Source: Photobacterium lipolyticum | GTDB taxonomy: Bacteria > Pseudomonadota > Gammaproteobacteria > Enterobacterales > Vibrionaceae | Direction: 5' to 3' | Length of the DNA stretch: 64,000 nucleotides | Assembly (NCBI RefSeq): GCF_003026475.1 | Contig: NZ_PYMC01000002.1 | Coordinates: 1-64,000 of the forward strand | Shown here: one piece after another, positions 1 through 8,479 of the stretch | Numbering within the stretch: position 1 is the first letter of the stretch | Layout of the letters: every line of letters begins with the position of its first letter | Notes under the pieces: generated by a model | Database searches by the model: none | Seen by the model: only the letters and a program-made list of their open reading frames with translations | What the model was told of the DNA's origin: nothing | Position numbers and translations under genes: made by a program

Positions 1-102
1 TAACGCCTGGGATAAGGTGCGCCACGATGAACCCACCAAGCCCACTGAACTCCATACCAAAAATGCCGAGTGTAACGCGTCACCTTGATACCTTTGTTAT
101 GG
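1..102 (-). repeat. attC site of integron cassette 2, left end cut by window edge
   Basis: This is an integron recombination site. The outer arms CATAAC and GTTATG and the inner arms AAGGTG-CGC and GCGTCACCTT pair with one extra base on one strand, which is the usual attC design. It is closely similar to the copy at 553-657. The outermost base or two of the left core lie outside the window. Cassettes read leftwards, so the site closes the second cassette from attI. Confidence 0.8.
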
Positions 103-552
103 CGCACTCAAGGCAACAACATCAATCGCCACGCACGCTACCGCTTAAGTATGTCCGGCACATGAACGAATATGATAACCATTTTGGTAAATAGTTAAAG
201 TAAATGCCATTTAACTTGCTGAATTACATCGTAAATAAGAGGTTATTTGAACTTGAATCGCTCTTTTATCAAAGCGATAAATGATGTTACAGGTATACAG
301 CTCAATAACCGCAAACTATGAAATTAATTGGTAAGGTCAAAAAAAACATGGCAATGACGCTAATTGGAACATTGACTCAGAAACTAGCATACTCGGAACG
401 CAAATCGAGCGTGCTGCGGACAAAACCAATCAATATCCCAGTTCGTTATACAGAGAAGCGTTCAGGTATATCGCCTGAAAAGACCGACTTCATAGCGGCT
501 AAGCACGACCCGAGGCAGTAAAGCGATCACCACGTTTTCTGTGCACCTAGCG
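103..552. other. body of integron cassette 2 with no sense gene
   Basis: This is the stretch between two attC sites, about 450 bp. On the leftward strand, the normal direction for cassette genes here, I see no open frame of 60 codons. The only longer frame (318-521) runs rightward against the cassette and has no convincing ribosome site. The cassette may be non-coding, carry a very short gene, or hold a decayed one. Confidence 0.55.
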
Positions 553-657
553 CCATAACGCCTAGGATAAGGTGCGCCACGATGAACTCACCAAATCCAC
601 TGAATTTCATACCAAAAATGCCGAGTAAAATGCGTCACCTTGATACTTTTGTTATGC
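553..657 (-). repeat. attC site of integron cassette 1
   Basis: About 105 bp, with ends CCATAAC and GTTATGC (core and inverse core) and inner arms AAGGTGCGCC and GCGTCACCTT. It differs from the site at 1-102 at only a few central positions. Such homogeneous attC sites are typical of the large sedentary integrons of Vibrionaceae. It ends the cassette that starts at the attI junction near 1046-1052. Confidence 0.85.
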
Positions 658-1049
658 AACTCCATCCATTTGTGCTGCTTTTGCTTGGCCGAAAATCTGT
701 CCGCGCATGATGTCTTTTGAATGGAACAGCAACAAATCCTGACTTGAAGATCCCGTGAGACAATCCACGCCTTTAAGCCAGCAGGACTTTTTTACATTCC
801 TGATGCCAAACCAGATTGGCTGCCCTGCGCTGAAGTTGCAAGCCAAAGGGATCGCTGCTTTCTGAAACCGCGGAACACAAAGGGTATTAAACGAAAGCCT
901 GACGGTTCATACACAAAGACAGCAACTGAACTTCCAACCAGCTTATCCTCGATGCCAAACGACAGCCTTTTGATGAACGAATGGCCTGAGAAATTTTGGT
1001 ATTGAACGATGAAGCTACAACACAAAACAATACATTGCTCTAGGTGCAT
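652..1049 (-). pseudogene. first-cassette gene of unknown function, apparently frameshifted
   Basis: The first reading frame starts with an ATG inside the core site GTTATGC (rev. comp. of 1046-1052) and runs 85 codons to 792. A second frame, open from about 846 to 652, continues with 64 codons and ends inside attC. The overlap lies at 792-846. Reading frame 1 to about RSLWLA and then frame 2 from CNFSAGQPIWFGIRN gives one continuous protein of about 130 residues without an early stop. That suggests one gene broken by a single-base change. I do not recognise the family; cassette proteins are often orphans. Two separate short genes remain possible. Confidence 0.4.
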
Positions 1050-1342
1050 AACATTTTATTCAACGAAACCAGTTCGTATAACTCGTTCGTATATTTCCTT
1101 CATGGTCTACTTTTCGGTGATCACCTTTTAACCCTTTAAGAAACATCAAATTAATTCAATAACCTAGATAATCAGCTCTCATATATACGCCTTAGGTTCG
1201 TATATCACACAATCGACTTACCTATTTATGTAACTGATACAACGTTATTTTTCACGCTAATGTGAAGCACATGTAAAAATCAGCGAATCAAATTAACAAT
1301 GTATTGTGGATCGTGTATTTGTTGTTTAGCCTCAATAAAAAA
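1046..1342. other. attI region and integrase upstream region
   Basis: The motif GCATAAC at 1046-1052 (GTTATGC on the cassette strand) marks the junction between attI and the first cassette. The AT-rich stretch from there to the integrase start is where attI, the cassette promoter and the integrase promoter are expected. I cannot place the attI accessory repeats exactly. No gene is seen here. Confidence 0.6.
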
Positions 1343-1358
1343 CTGGATGGATAAACAG
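1343..1358. promoter_or_regulatory. LexA (SOS) box before intIA
   Basis: The sequence CTGGATGGATAAACAG fits the LexA consensus CTGT-N8-ACAG with one mismatch (G for T in the left half). It ends four bases before the integrase ATG at 1363, so it overlaps the ribosome-binding region and probably the promoter. LexA control of integron integrases by a box in this position is established in Vibrio cholerae. Confidence 0.75.
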
Positions 1359-1362
1359 TAAT

Positions 1363-2346
1363 ATGAACGATATTCCACCGCTTATTTCTGAGATTAACAG
1401 CAAATTTATTTCCGAGCTAACGTCATTTATACGAGTCCGTGGCCTCTCCTATTCGACAGAAAAAACCTACATCCATTGGATTAAGCGCTTCATTCACTAC
1501 AGCGGCTATCAGTCGCGTCAAGATATTACATCAACGGATATAAGCCGCTTCCTTGAACATTTAGTCATCAGTAAGAATGTCTCTCCCAACACACAAAAAA
1601 CAGCACTAAATGCATTAGTTTTTTTATGTCGTGAACTCTTGAAACAGAACACTGAAAAACTGACGTTTAAACGAGCAAAAAAAGGTCCGAAGATCCCTGA
1701 AGTCTTCAGTCACCAAGAAGCAGTCAAAATCATTGAGCTTGTACCATCACCTTTCAAGCTTGCAGTTCAACTGATGTACGGAAGCGGATTAAGAATCAAC
1801 GAAACATTACGACTTCGAATAACTGATATTGATCTTCATACCAGTTCAATAACTATCAGGAATGGTAAAGGTAACCGTGATAGAAAAACGCTTCTTCCCC
1901 GCTCTCTTCACGCACCACTTCGACAACAATTCAAAGCAGTTAACATACTCCATGATCAAGATTTAAGTAATGGTTTTGGCGATGTCTATATGCCTTATGC
2001 ATTAGCAAAGAAATATCCTACTCAAGCAAAAGGCTATGGTTGGCAATACCTTTTCCCTGCCTCACGATTAAGTATCGATCCTCGTTCAGAAAAAACGATG
2101 CGCCATCACCTCACTGATAGAGCGGTACAAAAACAAGTTATGAAAGCCATTAAAAATGCAAATATTCTAAAAAGAGCCGGCTGCCATACATTCCGGCATT
2201 CTTTTGCTACCAGGCTGTTAGAAAACGGAACCGACCTGAGAAATATTCAGGAATTGCTCGGTCATGCTGATATCAAAACCACTCAAATCTATACCCATGT
2301 TGCCGGATTGCACCATAGTGGCGTAATCAGTCCATTAGACAAATAA
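1363..2346 (+). CDS. intIA: integron integrase IntIA (tyrosine recombinase)
   Basis: This enzyme recombines attI and attC sites to insert and excise gene cassettes. The 327-residue protein has the phage-integrase fold with catalytic R144 in GSGLRINE, K169 in NGKG, H275 and R278 in [17 protein letters not shown]301 in [11 protein letters not shown] and the nucleophile Y310. The stretch at about 213-250 ([18 protein letters not shown] and after) is the extra domain that separates integron integrases from XerC/XerD. The gene points away from the cassettes at 1-1050, the standard divergent layout. The ATG at 1363 lies four bases after a LexA-like box, so DNA damage probably induces it. It appears intact. 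Confidence 0.95.
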   Translation: MNDIPPLISEINSKFISELTSFIRVRGLSYSTEKTYIHWIKRFIHYSGYQSRQDITSTDISRFLEHLVISKNVSPNTQKTALNALVFLCRELLKQNTEKLTFKRAKKGPKIPEVFSHQEAVKIIELVPSPFKLAVQLMYGSGLRINETLRLRITDIDLHTSSITIRNGKGNRDRKTLLPRSLHAPLRQQFKAVNILHDQDLSNGFGDVYMPYALAKKYPTQAKGYGWQYLFPASRLSIDPRSEKTMRHHLTDRAVQKQVMKAIKNANILKRAGCHTFRHSFATRLLENGTDLRNIQELLGHADIKTTQIYTHVAGLHHSGVISPLDK

Positions 2347-2590
2347 AGGCAATAATTGACACGCTACCGCCAAAGATAGCTAAATCCCAGCGGGGCAACT
2401 AAATGCGATGCATCATAGTGCCAACTCAATTGCTCAGAATTATAGTGAAATTTATTTGTGAGTCATAGCAAAAATCACGTAAAAACAAACTGCTATCAGG
2501 AAAGTGGATTTACGCAGTGGAGTGGAAGGGTCTTACTGGCTGCGGTTGATTCAGGATGAGATCGGTAGCTTTTCCAAATAGGCAAGGTAC
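2347..2590. other. intergenic region after intIA
   Basis: About 245 bp with no gene, attC site or convincing hairpin that I can see. It separates the integrase from the terminator of the leftward DUF3622 gene. Confidence 0.4.
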
Positions 2591-2626
2591 AGACAAAAAA
2601 ACCTTAGGCTGATCCAGCCTAAGGTT
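2591..2626 (-). terminator. intrinsic terminator of the DUF3622 gene
   Basis: An 11-bp perfect stem, AACCTTAGGCT with AGCCTAAGGTT (2600-2626), is followed on the leftward strand by a run of six T. It lies about 27 bp beyond the DUF3622 stop codon. Confidence 0.85.
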
Positions 2627-2652
2627 TCTAGCAATAATAACGAATAGTTGGT

Positions 2653-2916
2653 TTAGAGCGATGTTACTTCTTCTGAATCAACAACTTCATCTACCGCTTT
2701 GCGCTGTAGCGACTTACGCTTATTGCGCTCTACTTGGCTTTGTACAAATTCAGCCAACGCCTTCTCTGCCCATTCAGTTGCTTCTGCTTCGGTAGCAAAG
2801 TCGGCTTGGCGCTTAGAGATAGTGGTTCGTCTTGCTGACACTTGTCGAATAATTTCCGCCGCCCAGCCAGTTCTTTTTTCTACTACGCGGTAATCAAATT
2901 TTTTGCCGTTTGCCAT
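2653..2916 (-). CDS. DUF3622 family small protein
   Basis: An 87-residue cytoplasmic protein rich in charged residues and glutamine, with the family core KFDYRVVEKRTGWAAEI followed by a helical segment with many basic residues. I recognise the DUF3622 family of Vibrionaceae; its function is unknown. A longer frame reaches 2949, but the ATG at 2916 is preceded by TAGGAAAAGAA, a good ribosome-binding site, and begins MANGKKFDY, so I use it. The gene is monocistronic and has its own terminator. It lies between the integron and the iron-uptake operon and shows no clear link to either. Confidence 0.8.
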   Translation of the reverse strand: MANGKKFDYRVVEKRTGWAAEIIRQVSARRTTISKRQADFATEAEATEWAEKALAEFVQSQVERNKRKSLQRKAVDEVVDSEEVTSL

Positions 2917-3098
2917 TTCTTTTCCTAAAGATAATTCAAGGTATAGCATTTATTAACCAAATTGAGCTGTTATCGCTCTGAATAACGCTGTCCCTTTGTA
3001 AGGTCGACATTAAAACATATTTAGCCTGCTTTGTTGAGCTATTCATGTGAAGCAAGCCCTCCCGCCAGCAGTCAGGTACTGTTGACAGTCATTCGGCA

Positions 3099-3998
3099 TT
3101 ACAATTTCAGAAGCCAACGGTTAAGCGGTTTATCTTTATTGATCCCTTCTCGCCCCCACCGATCAACACTATCAACAACTAGAACGCGCCTTGGATCAGG
3201 TACCATTAATTTCAGCAGTGCGCTCATTTTTTTCGAGGTCAGCAACCACAGCGAGTCATCGCCATGGAGCAATTCAGATAAAGCCTGCTTGTCTTCTGCC
3301 GTCCATTCAAGCTCTGGATGGGTAAACCGCTCGACAACAAACAATTGATTACCTGATGCGAAATCTTCCAGCTCTTCAGAGAGTAGTACAACCGAATCTA
3401 TCTCGGCGTCAATTAACACTTTCTGTTGCTGATTGATTAACTGACGTACAGCAATCATCAGTTGCTGTTGATTCTGCTCAATTGTTATAGCCTGTTCAGG
3501 CCAAACTTGTTGCAAGTCTTGACTCACAATTGCAATCATTCGAGTCAGGTTCGTCGGGTTCAGCCATGCATAAAGCGAGGTCGAACCATCTTCAAGGCGT
3601 AAAGCAGCAACGCCTTGAGCACGTGGCGAAATTGCCTGGGATGCATCAATTTCGATAATACGAACATTGCCCTGTCTGGCATGAGTGAACAGCGGATCCT
3701 GTGGCCACACTGCAGCTAAAGTAATGGCCACTGTCGCATCTTTAGCCGCTTGTGCCGTTAGCTCTGCCCCTTTGGTGCTAAACCAGTTGGGTAATCGCGA
3801 CACGCCAAAACGCTTCGGCGGCAAATATTGGGTGGTAATTTCAGTGCCTTTGGTTAGCTCTGTGGCTAACATATAAGTCACTGGTGTAGCGGTTAAAATA
3901 TCTTCTGCTTTTACTACCGCAGAAGTCATCGCAGAGCTCATGGTGACTATTGCAAAAACTGTTTTTAATAGTCGTTCGTTAATACGGGTCTTAAACAC
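3099..3998 (-). CDS. second periplasmic metal-binding protein of the Fpv-like operon
   Basis: A 299-residue protein with an N-terminal signal peptide (to about residue 31). It has weak overall resemblance to ZnuA-type cluster-9 binding proteins: a segment RIIEIDASQAISPRAQGVAAL, then a YAWLNPTN segment where ZnuA proteins carry the metal-binding DPH motif. The usual metal histidines are mostly absent, so it may bind a siderophore or a partner and not a free metal. It is the last gene of the operon, six bases after the permease. In Pseudomonas the gene in this place is fpvF, coding for a periplasmic protein; equating the two is inference from gene order. It starts with GTG, with AGGA about ten bases upstream. 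Confidence 0.7.
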   Translation of the reverse strand: MFKTRINERLLKTVFAIVTMSSAMTSAVVKAEDILTATPVTYMLATELTKGTEITTQYLPPKRFGVSRLPNWFSTKGAELTAQAAKDATVAITLAAVWPQDPLFTHARQGNVRIIEIDASQAISPRAQGVAALRLEDGSTSLYAWLNPTNLTRMIAIVSQDLQQVWPEQAITIEQNQQQLMIAVRQLINQQQKVLIDAEIDSVVLLSEELEDFASGNQLFVVERFTHPELEWTAEDKQALSELLHGDDSLWLLTSKKMSALLKLMVPDPRRVLVVDSVDRWGREGINKDKPLNRWLLKL

Positions 3999-4004
3999 GT
4001 CAGG

Positions 4005-4880
4005 TTATCCTTTTCGGATTATGCGGTAACACGTTGCTGTCAGGAAGAAGCACGCTGAAACAATGATGATTGCGGCGCCTGATGGCACGGGCAGCTTCAT
4101 TTCCATCGGCAAGATGGTGCCGATCAGGCAACTGATCGTGGCAAGAAATGCCGACATAATGACAAAACTGCCCATGTTTTTCGTTAACAAACGAGCAGTC
4201 GCCCCTGGGATCAGCAATAACGCTCCCACTAGCACTGCACCAACAATTTTCACTGACGCAATGGTGACCAGCGTAATCATCATCACAAACAGGTAGTCGT
4301 AAAAATTGGTCGCATAGCCGCGCACACGGGCAATATCAGGACTGATACACGTCAGTAAAATACGGTTAAACATAGGCACTAAAACAAGGACGATCAATGC
4401 ACAGCTGACAGCCAGTATTAACAAGTCGTAATCGGTTATCGTCAGGATCGAGCCGAACAACACATTTTCCAGCATGTGGATATTTATCTTACGTGCCACG
4501 TACATTAATAGCGCCGCGCCCACTGCCAATGCTAGCGCCAAAAATACGCCAACCAGCGTGTCGTAAGGAACGCTTGTGCGATTTCGGACAAAGTGCAGAA
4601 GTAAGGCAAAGATCATACAAAAACTGAATAAGCCGATGATCGGGTTATCGGGCGGCTCACCCAGCAAAACACCCAGCGCGATACCGGTTAATGCTGCGTG
4701 CCCTACCGCTTCTGAAAAAAATGCCAGTCGCTTAGCGATAACCAACGTCCCCAATCCGCCCAGTAACGGGCCCAGTATCAATGCCGCCACGACAGCATTT
4801 ACCATGAAGGAATATGAAAAACTTTCACTCAACCAACCCGCATCAACGCCCGCTTGCGCCCAAAAACGAATTAAATCCAT
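4005..4880 (-). CDS. ZnuB/MntB-type metal ABC transporter permease
   Basis: This is the inner-membrane channel of a cluster-9 metal ABC transporter, 291 residues with about eight to nine hydrophobic helices. The early segment GPLLGGLGTLVIAKRLAFFSEAVGHA is characteristic of ZnuB/MntB/SitC permeases, as is the later KIVGAVLVGALLLIPGATARL. It overlaps the ATPase stop codon by one base (TAATG), which suggests translational coupling. Relatives carry Zn, Mn or Fe(II). The Fur box at the head of the operon and the PepSY neighbour favour iron here. In the Pseudomonas operon this position is fpvE. Confidence 0.88.
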   Translation of the reverse strand: MDLIRFWAQAGVDAGWLSESFSYSFMVNAVVAALILGPLLGGLGTLVIAKRLAFFSEAVGHAALTGIALGVLLGEPPDNPIIGLFSFCMIFALLLHFVRNRTSVPYDTLVGVFLALALAVGAALLMYVARKINIHMLENVLFGSILTITDYDLLILAVSCALIVLVLVPMFNRILLTCISPDIARVRGYATNFYDYLFVMMITLVTIASVKIVGAVLVGALLLIPGATARLLTKNMGSFVIMSAFLATISCLIGTILPMEMKLPVPSGAAIIIVSACFFLTATCYRIIRKG

Positions 4881-5620
4881 TACGCGACCTTCTTCATCGT
4901 TTTATTTACTGAAACAGACGCAGCACTATAGTGGTTAAACAGGCGCTCGATTTTTTCAGGAGCAAGCACCTCAGAGACCGCGCCACTATCAATCAAATGA
5001 CGGTTAACAACATGCACTTCTGCCTGTAAACGGCGAACGGCCGTCACATCGTGGTGAACCGCCAATATTGTTCTGTTTTCCTGAACCAGTTCATAGATTA
5101 ACGATTCAATATACCGAACACCTTGTTCGTCCATCCCCGTCGTGGGCTCATCCAGAACCAGAAAGTCCGGGGAATCAAGCAACGCCTGCGCAAACAACAC
5201 TCGCTGTTGTTCACCACCGGATAATTGACCCATTCGGCGGTCGGCACGGTTAGCCATGCCAATCCGGTCTAACTGAGCTAAGGCATGATCTTGTTCTCTT
5301 TTACGTTTACGCCAGAACAACGGATGACGGCTCTGGTTAAGTAAAATAAAATCCATCACAGTAAACGGCAGGCTGGATTCAAAGGTCGCTTTTTGTGGCA
5401 CATAACCAATCGTCCCTTTCTCTTCAGGCCATTGGATTTCAATGTCACCAGAGAATGGCGTCAAACCTAGAATCGAACGTAATAGCGATGTTTTGCCACC
5501 ACCGTTCGGCCCCATCACAACATGGCATTTACCGGCTGATAGTTCATGATTAATATCTTGCAGAATAACGTTGCCACCATATTTCAGGCCGACATTTTGT
5601 AAACGGATACCAGGGCCCAC
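4880..5620 (-). CDS. ZnuC-type metal ABC transporter ATP-binding protein
   Basis: This ATPase drives the permease at 4005-4880. In 246 residues it has a Walker A motif MGPNGGGKTSLL, a Q-loop region with GYVPQKA, the signature LSGGEQQRVLFAQALL, Walker B FLVLDEPTTGMD and the switch histidine in AVHHD. I take the GTG at 5620 because GGAGG lies seven bases before it. A TTG at 5626 overlapping the previous stop is the other candidate but stands too close to the ribosome site. It overlaps the permease gene by one base. The order matches fpvD in Pseudomonas. Confidence 0.9.
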   Translation of the reverse strand: MGPGIRLQNVGLKYGGNVILQDINHELSAGKCHVVMGPNGGGKTSLLRSILGLTPFSGDIEIQWPEEKGTIGYVPQKATFESSLPFTVMDFILLNQSRHPLFWRKRKREQDHALAQLDRIGMANRADRRMGQLSGGEQQRVLFAQALLDSPDFLVLDEPTTGMDEQGVRYIESLIYELVQENRTILAVHHDVTAVRRLQAEVHVVNRHLIDSGAVSEVLAPEKIERLFNHYSAASVSVNKTMKKVA

Positions 5621-5622
5621 AC

Positions 5623-6534
5623 TCAACGTCCTCCCTTCATTGCCGCAAATTTCATGGCTGCAACCAGAGTCGCCAAATTTTCTTTCATCTCGGTCTCGAC
5701 CTTGTCCACTGCATACGATCCATGGGTCATATGCGAGAACCGGTATAACCGTATACCCGTCGCTTGTTCTATGGTTTCAACATAACGATTCGGCATGTTT
5801 AGCTCATAAAAAAGCACGTCGATACCGGCATTCCTGATCTTCTCTATCGTGCCCTGCAGCTGGCTGGCACTCGGTTCAACACCATGGGCGGGTTCGATGA
5901 CTGCGGCAACATCCACTCCGAATTCTTGCAAAATATAACCGTATGCATTGTGGGTAGTCGCAACGGTCATGCCTGCAGTATTCAAGTCACCTAAGGTCAG
6001 CATGGCTTCGCGCTTCATTTTGCGAAACTTGGTCGCATAGGCACGGGCATTTTTACGGTATTCCCGCGCATTCTCAGGGTCAATTTTGGCCAGTTCACTG
6101 GCTATGGTGTACACCTTCTGAATGGTGGTCGACAACCCAACGAAGGTATGAGGGTTAACCGCGCCATCACCGACTGATTGCCCCATTGCCGGCAACAGCG
6201 GCACATCTTTATTGGCTTCTAGCACGATAAGATCGGCGCGGTTCGCGGCTTTGATGACCTTCAGCGCAAAATCGTCATGACCAATGCCATTAATGACAAT
6301 AATGTCCATTTTTCCCAGACGACGCAGATCATTAGGCTGAGGTAAGTAGTTATGGGAATTAAAACCTTCGTCCACTAACGGCAACACCTCAGCCTTGTCA
6401 CCGACAACCGCTTTTACATAGCTGTAATAAGGCTGCAGGGTAATACCAATAGTTAATTTCTCATTAGCCTGTGCCTGCACGGCAGCAAGCATAAAGATAG
6501 CGACCGATGCCGTTTTGATAAGGATTGTAATCAT
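5623..6534 (-). CDS. ZnuA/FpvC-like periplasmic metal-binding protein
   Basis: A substrate-binding protein of a cluster-9 metal ABC transporter, 303 residues from the start at 6534, which gives a clean signal peptide ending VQAQA-NEK. Family features are IGITLQPYYSYVKAVVGDKAEVLPLV, a histidine in GFNSHNYLPQP, VINGIGHDDF, a VNPHTFVGL segment, the TTHNAYGYILQEFG motif and a C-terminal FYELNMPNRYVETI stretch. The frame is open to 6672, but the upstream codons look unlike coding sequence and give no export signal. In the matching Pseudomonas operon the equivalent is FpvC, which accepts iron after its release from the siderophore in the periplasm. Metal identity here is inferred. Confidence 0.85.
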   Translation of the reverse strand: MITILIKTASVAIFMLAAVQAQANEKLTIGITLQPYYSYVKAVVGDKAEVLPLVDEGFNSHNYLPQPNDLRRLGKMDIIVINGIGHDDFALKVIKAANRADLIVLEANKDVPLLPAMGQSVGDGAVNPHTFVGLSTTIQKVYTIASELAKIDPENAREYRKNARAYATKFRKMKREAMLTLGDLNTAGMTVATTHNAYGYILQEFGVDVAAVIEPAHGVEPSASQLQGTIEKIRNAGIDVLFYELNMPNRYVETIEQATGIRLYRFSHMTHGSYAVDKVETEMKENLATLVAAMKFAAMKGGR

Positions 6535-6643
6535 GGTCTGTTTTTTAAATAACGTTATGCTTAATAAAAACTGTTCTAATAGTAATTTCATGATGAATAC
6601 CATGTGTTGAAAATCTGAATCATTAATACAAACGGCTGTTTTG

Positions 6644-7225
6644 CTAAAACACTTCGCTATCAGCAAACACAACTTGCTTCCAACCTGCCTCTATTAATAC
6701 CCGTGATTGAAATGGAACCTTTTCAGTTACAACGTCACCTGCAATGGCAGGCTGGAGCTTCTTATCCAGGAATAACCAGATCTCAGGTTCCTGTTGCATC
6801 GAATTCAATACAACAGCGGCCGAACCGCTCTCTAACTGAGGTACTCCCTGATAAATCGCTGGCGCTATCTTTAACCAGAGATGCTTACCTTTTCGTTCCC
6901 AGCTTTTATCCTGAATAAAAGGAGCTAACCAAAGCGCTTCAAGCTCAGCAATATCAGCCCAACGCTCAGTGCCCGCTAATTCGATACTGTCCTGGCGTAA
7001 ATTACGGATTTCTTCATGGGCCAGTCGAAGTTCGGCAATCATTGCTAACTCATCAGCAGCCAAGTATTTGATAAAAACCTGATGCGTACTCAGCGATTGC
7101 TGTTTGGCTATTTGCTGATGATACGGCAGTAAAATCGCGGCTATAGCCAGAATGAGGCAAATAGAAAGTGCGACCCATTTCCCTTCTCGGCCACCATCAT
7201 CGGTATGAATTGTTTGGCTGTTCAT
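6644..7225 (-). CDS. DUF6162 family single-pass membrane protein of the iron operon
   Basis: A 193-residue protein with one N-terminal transmembrane helix (about residues 17-34, WVALSICLILAIAAILLPY) and a periplasmic remainder containing a coiled-coil-prone stretch around FIKYLAADELAMIAELRLAH. I recognise it as DUF6162, a family found in this kind of metal-transport operon. It overlaps the stop of the gene before it by four bases (ATGA). By position it corresponds to fpvK of Pseudomonas. Its molecular role is not known to me. Confidence 0.7.
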   Translation of the reverse strand: MNSQTIHTDDGGREGKWVALSICLILAIAAILLPYHQQIAKQQSLSTHQVFIKYLAADELAMIAELRLAHEEIRNLRQDSIELAGTERWADIAELEALWLAPFIQDKSWERKGKHLWLKIAPAIYQGVPQLESGSAAVVLNSMQQEPEIWLFLDKKLQPAIAGDVVTEKVPFQSRVLIEAGWKQVVFADSEVF

Positions 7226-7539
7226 TTTTCTGAAATCTCAACCACATCGACCTCAACCGGACTTTCATGGCCGGCATCAAACACTAAATAAAAATCAGCC
7301 TTCGGTTTGGTAAACTCGCCAATTGAACGCTTATCGGTAGTCTCTTTGGCAATCAGATTATCATCGTAGTCATACATGTTAATGTCATAATCTACCGCTG
7401 CACTCCCGTCACTGTAGCCAGCTTCGCAAATCACTTTATCGGCGTCGAACCAGCAGCTCATCAAGGGGAAATGCGCACTTGCCGTGCCAGAAAAAAGTGC
7501 AGTAAGAGACAATAAAGCAAGGCTGGTGCTCTTTTTCAT
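7222..7539 (-). CDS. small exported protein of the iron operon
   Basis: A 105-residue protein with a signal peptide (MKKSTSLALLSLTALFSGTASA). The acidic mature domain has two cysteines, in MSCWFDADKVICEAGYSDG, which could form a disulfide. The rest, YDINMYDYDDNLIAKET, looks like a small beta-sandwich. I do not recognise a named family. It overlaps the DUF6162 start by four bases and follows the DUF4198 gene by 86 bp, so it belongs to the operon. The Pseudomonas arrangement as I recall it has no separate gene here, so this may be a Vibrionaceae addition. Confidence 0.7.
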   Translation of the reverse strand: MKKSTSLALLSLTALFSGTASAHFPLMSCWFDADKVICEAGYSDGSAAVDYDINMYDYDDNLIAKETTDKRSIGEFTKPKADFYLVFDAGHESPVEVDVVEISEK

Positions 7540-7625
7540 GAAAACCTCAACAGCTTAATAAGAAATAAATTTATAGCCTGCTGAAACAGGTTAGTTCAGT
7601 CGTTAGCTAGGTTAGCTAGCCGTTG

Positions 7626-8462
7626 TTACTGAAGTAACGCTTCAAAGGTAAAATGAACATTGACGCTTGCGATATCTGCCAATGGGTTGTTGGGTAACTC
7701 GCCTTTATAGTTCGCTTTCATCAGCCAGCGACCTGCCGTATCGAGTATAAAGGTCACCATGCCATTCTCGTCACTCACGACATCAATCTGCTGCTGGTGA
7801 TTGCGGTAAAGCGTACCCTCACGAGTGATCTCGGCAGTCACGCCCTGCTGAGGTTGACCGTTATAGTAAAACTGAAAGCTGACTTCATCGTCTTCGACAA
7901 TATCGGATGGATGCGTAACCGGCAGCAGCTCGAGATATTTACCCTCAATTTCCATGGCTTTTCCGGTTGGTTTCCCCACAGTGACATAGCTTTCTGCACG
8001 GGTGAAACCGAGCTGAGTTACAACATCACGAGACTTTTCAGGAAGTAGTACTTCACGCTCGGCCTTGCTGGCTTTCATCCACTTAACAGTGTCGCGTCGG
8101 CCAGCCTTATATTGCGTGTAATAACTCGGCACATTGTTGATTTCTACTTTGTGCGTACCCTCTTCTTCAAAGTAGAAATCGAAGATAGAGCGACGCTTAC
8201 CGCGGATCACAAAATTTGGCCGTTCTTTGCGACCGTCGGGCATCACAACCGCTGCTGATTCACTGCCTGCAGGTTTATCAAACACAAATGTACCGTGTGA
8301 CGCCGTCACGTCAAAAGTTAACCAATCGCCGCCTTCTTTCGATACCGTGAAGTGGGAAGGAAGTACCCAGCGTGGATGTGCATTTGCCGTAGCCGTTACT
8401 GCCAGACCCGCAACTACCGCACAAGCCATGGTCAGTGCTTTCACTTTGCTTTCTTTAGTCAT
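7626..8462 (-). CDS. DUF4198 (NikM-like) periplasmic protein
   Basis: A 278-residue exported protein with a signal peptide ending TANA-HPRWVLPSHFTVS. The HPRWVLPSHF start and the closing part, GVTAEITREGTLYRNHQ followed by a beta-strand-rich tail with GMVTFILDTAGRWLMKANY, are typical of DUF4198, a family found with nickel, cobalt and iron uptake genes. It sits 17 bp from the DUF2271 gene. In Pseudomonas the equivalent position is fpvJ. Structural or metal-handling duty in the periplasm is inferred from context only. Confidence 0.82.
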   Translation of the reverse strand: MTKESKVKALTMACAVVAGLAVTATANAHPRWVLPSHFTVSKEGGDWLTFDVTASHGTFVFDKPAGSESAAVVMPDGRKERPNFVIRGKRRSIFDFYFEEEGTHKVEINNVPSYYTQYKAGRRDTVKWMKASKAEREVLLPEKSRDVVTQLGFTRAESYVTVGKPTGKAMEIEGKYLELLPVTHPSDIVEDDEVSFQFYYNGQPQQGVTAEITREGTLYRNHQQQIDVVSDENGMVTFILDTAGRWLMKANYKGELPNNPLADIASVNVHFTFEALLQ

Positions 8463-8479
8463 TGTAATTACTCGATTTC

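Noticed and set aside
318-521. 67-codon rightward frame inside integron cassette 2
   Set aside because: It runs against the cassette direction, has no convincing ribosome site and a basic, low-complexity composition.
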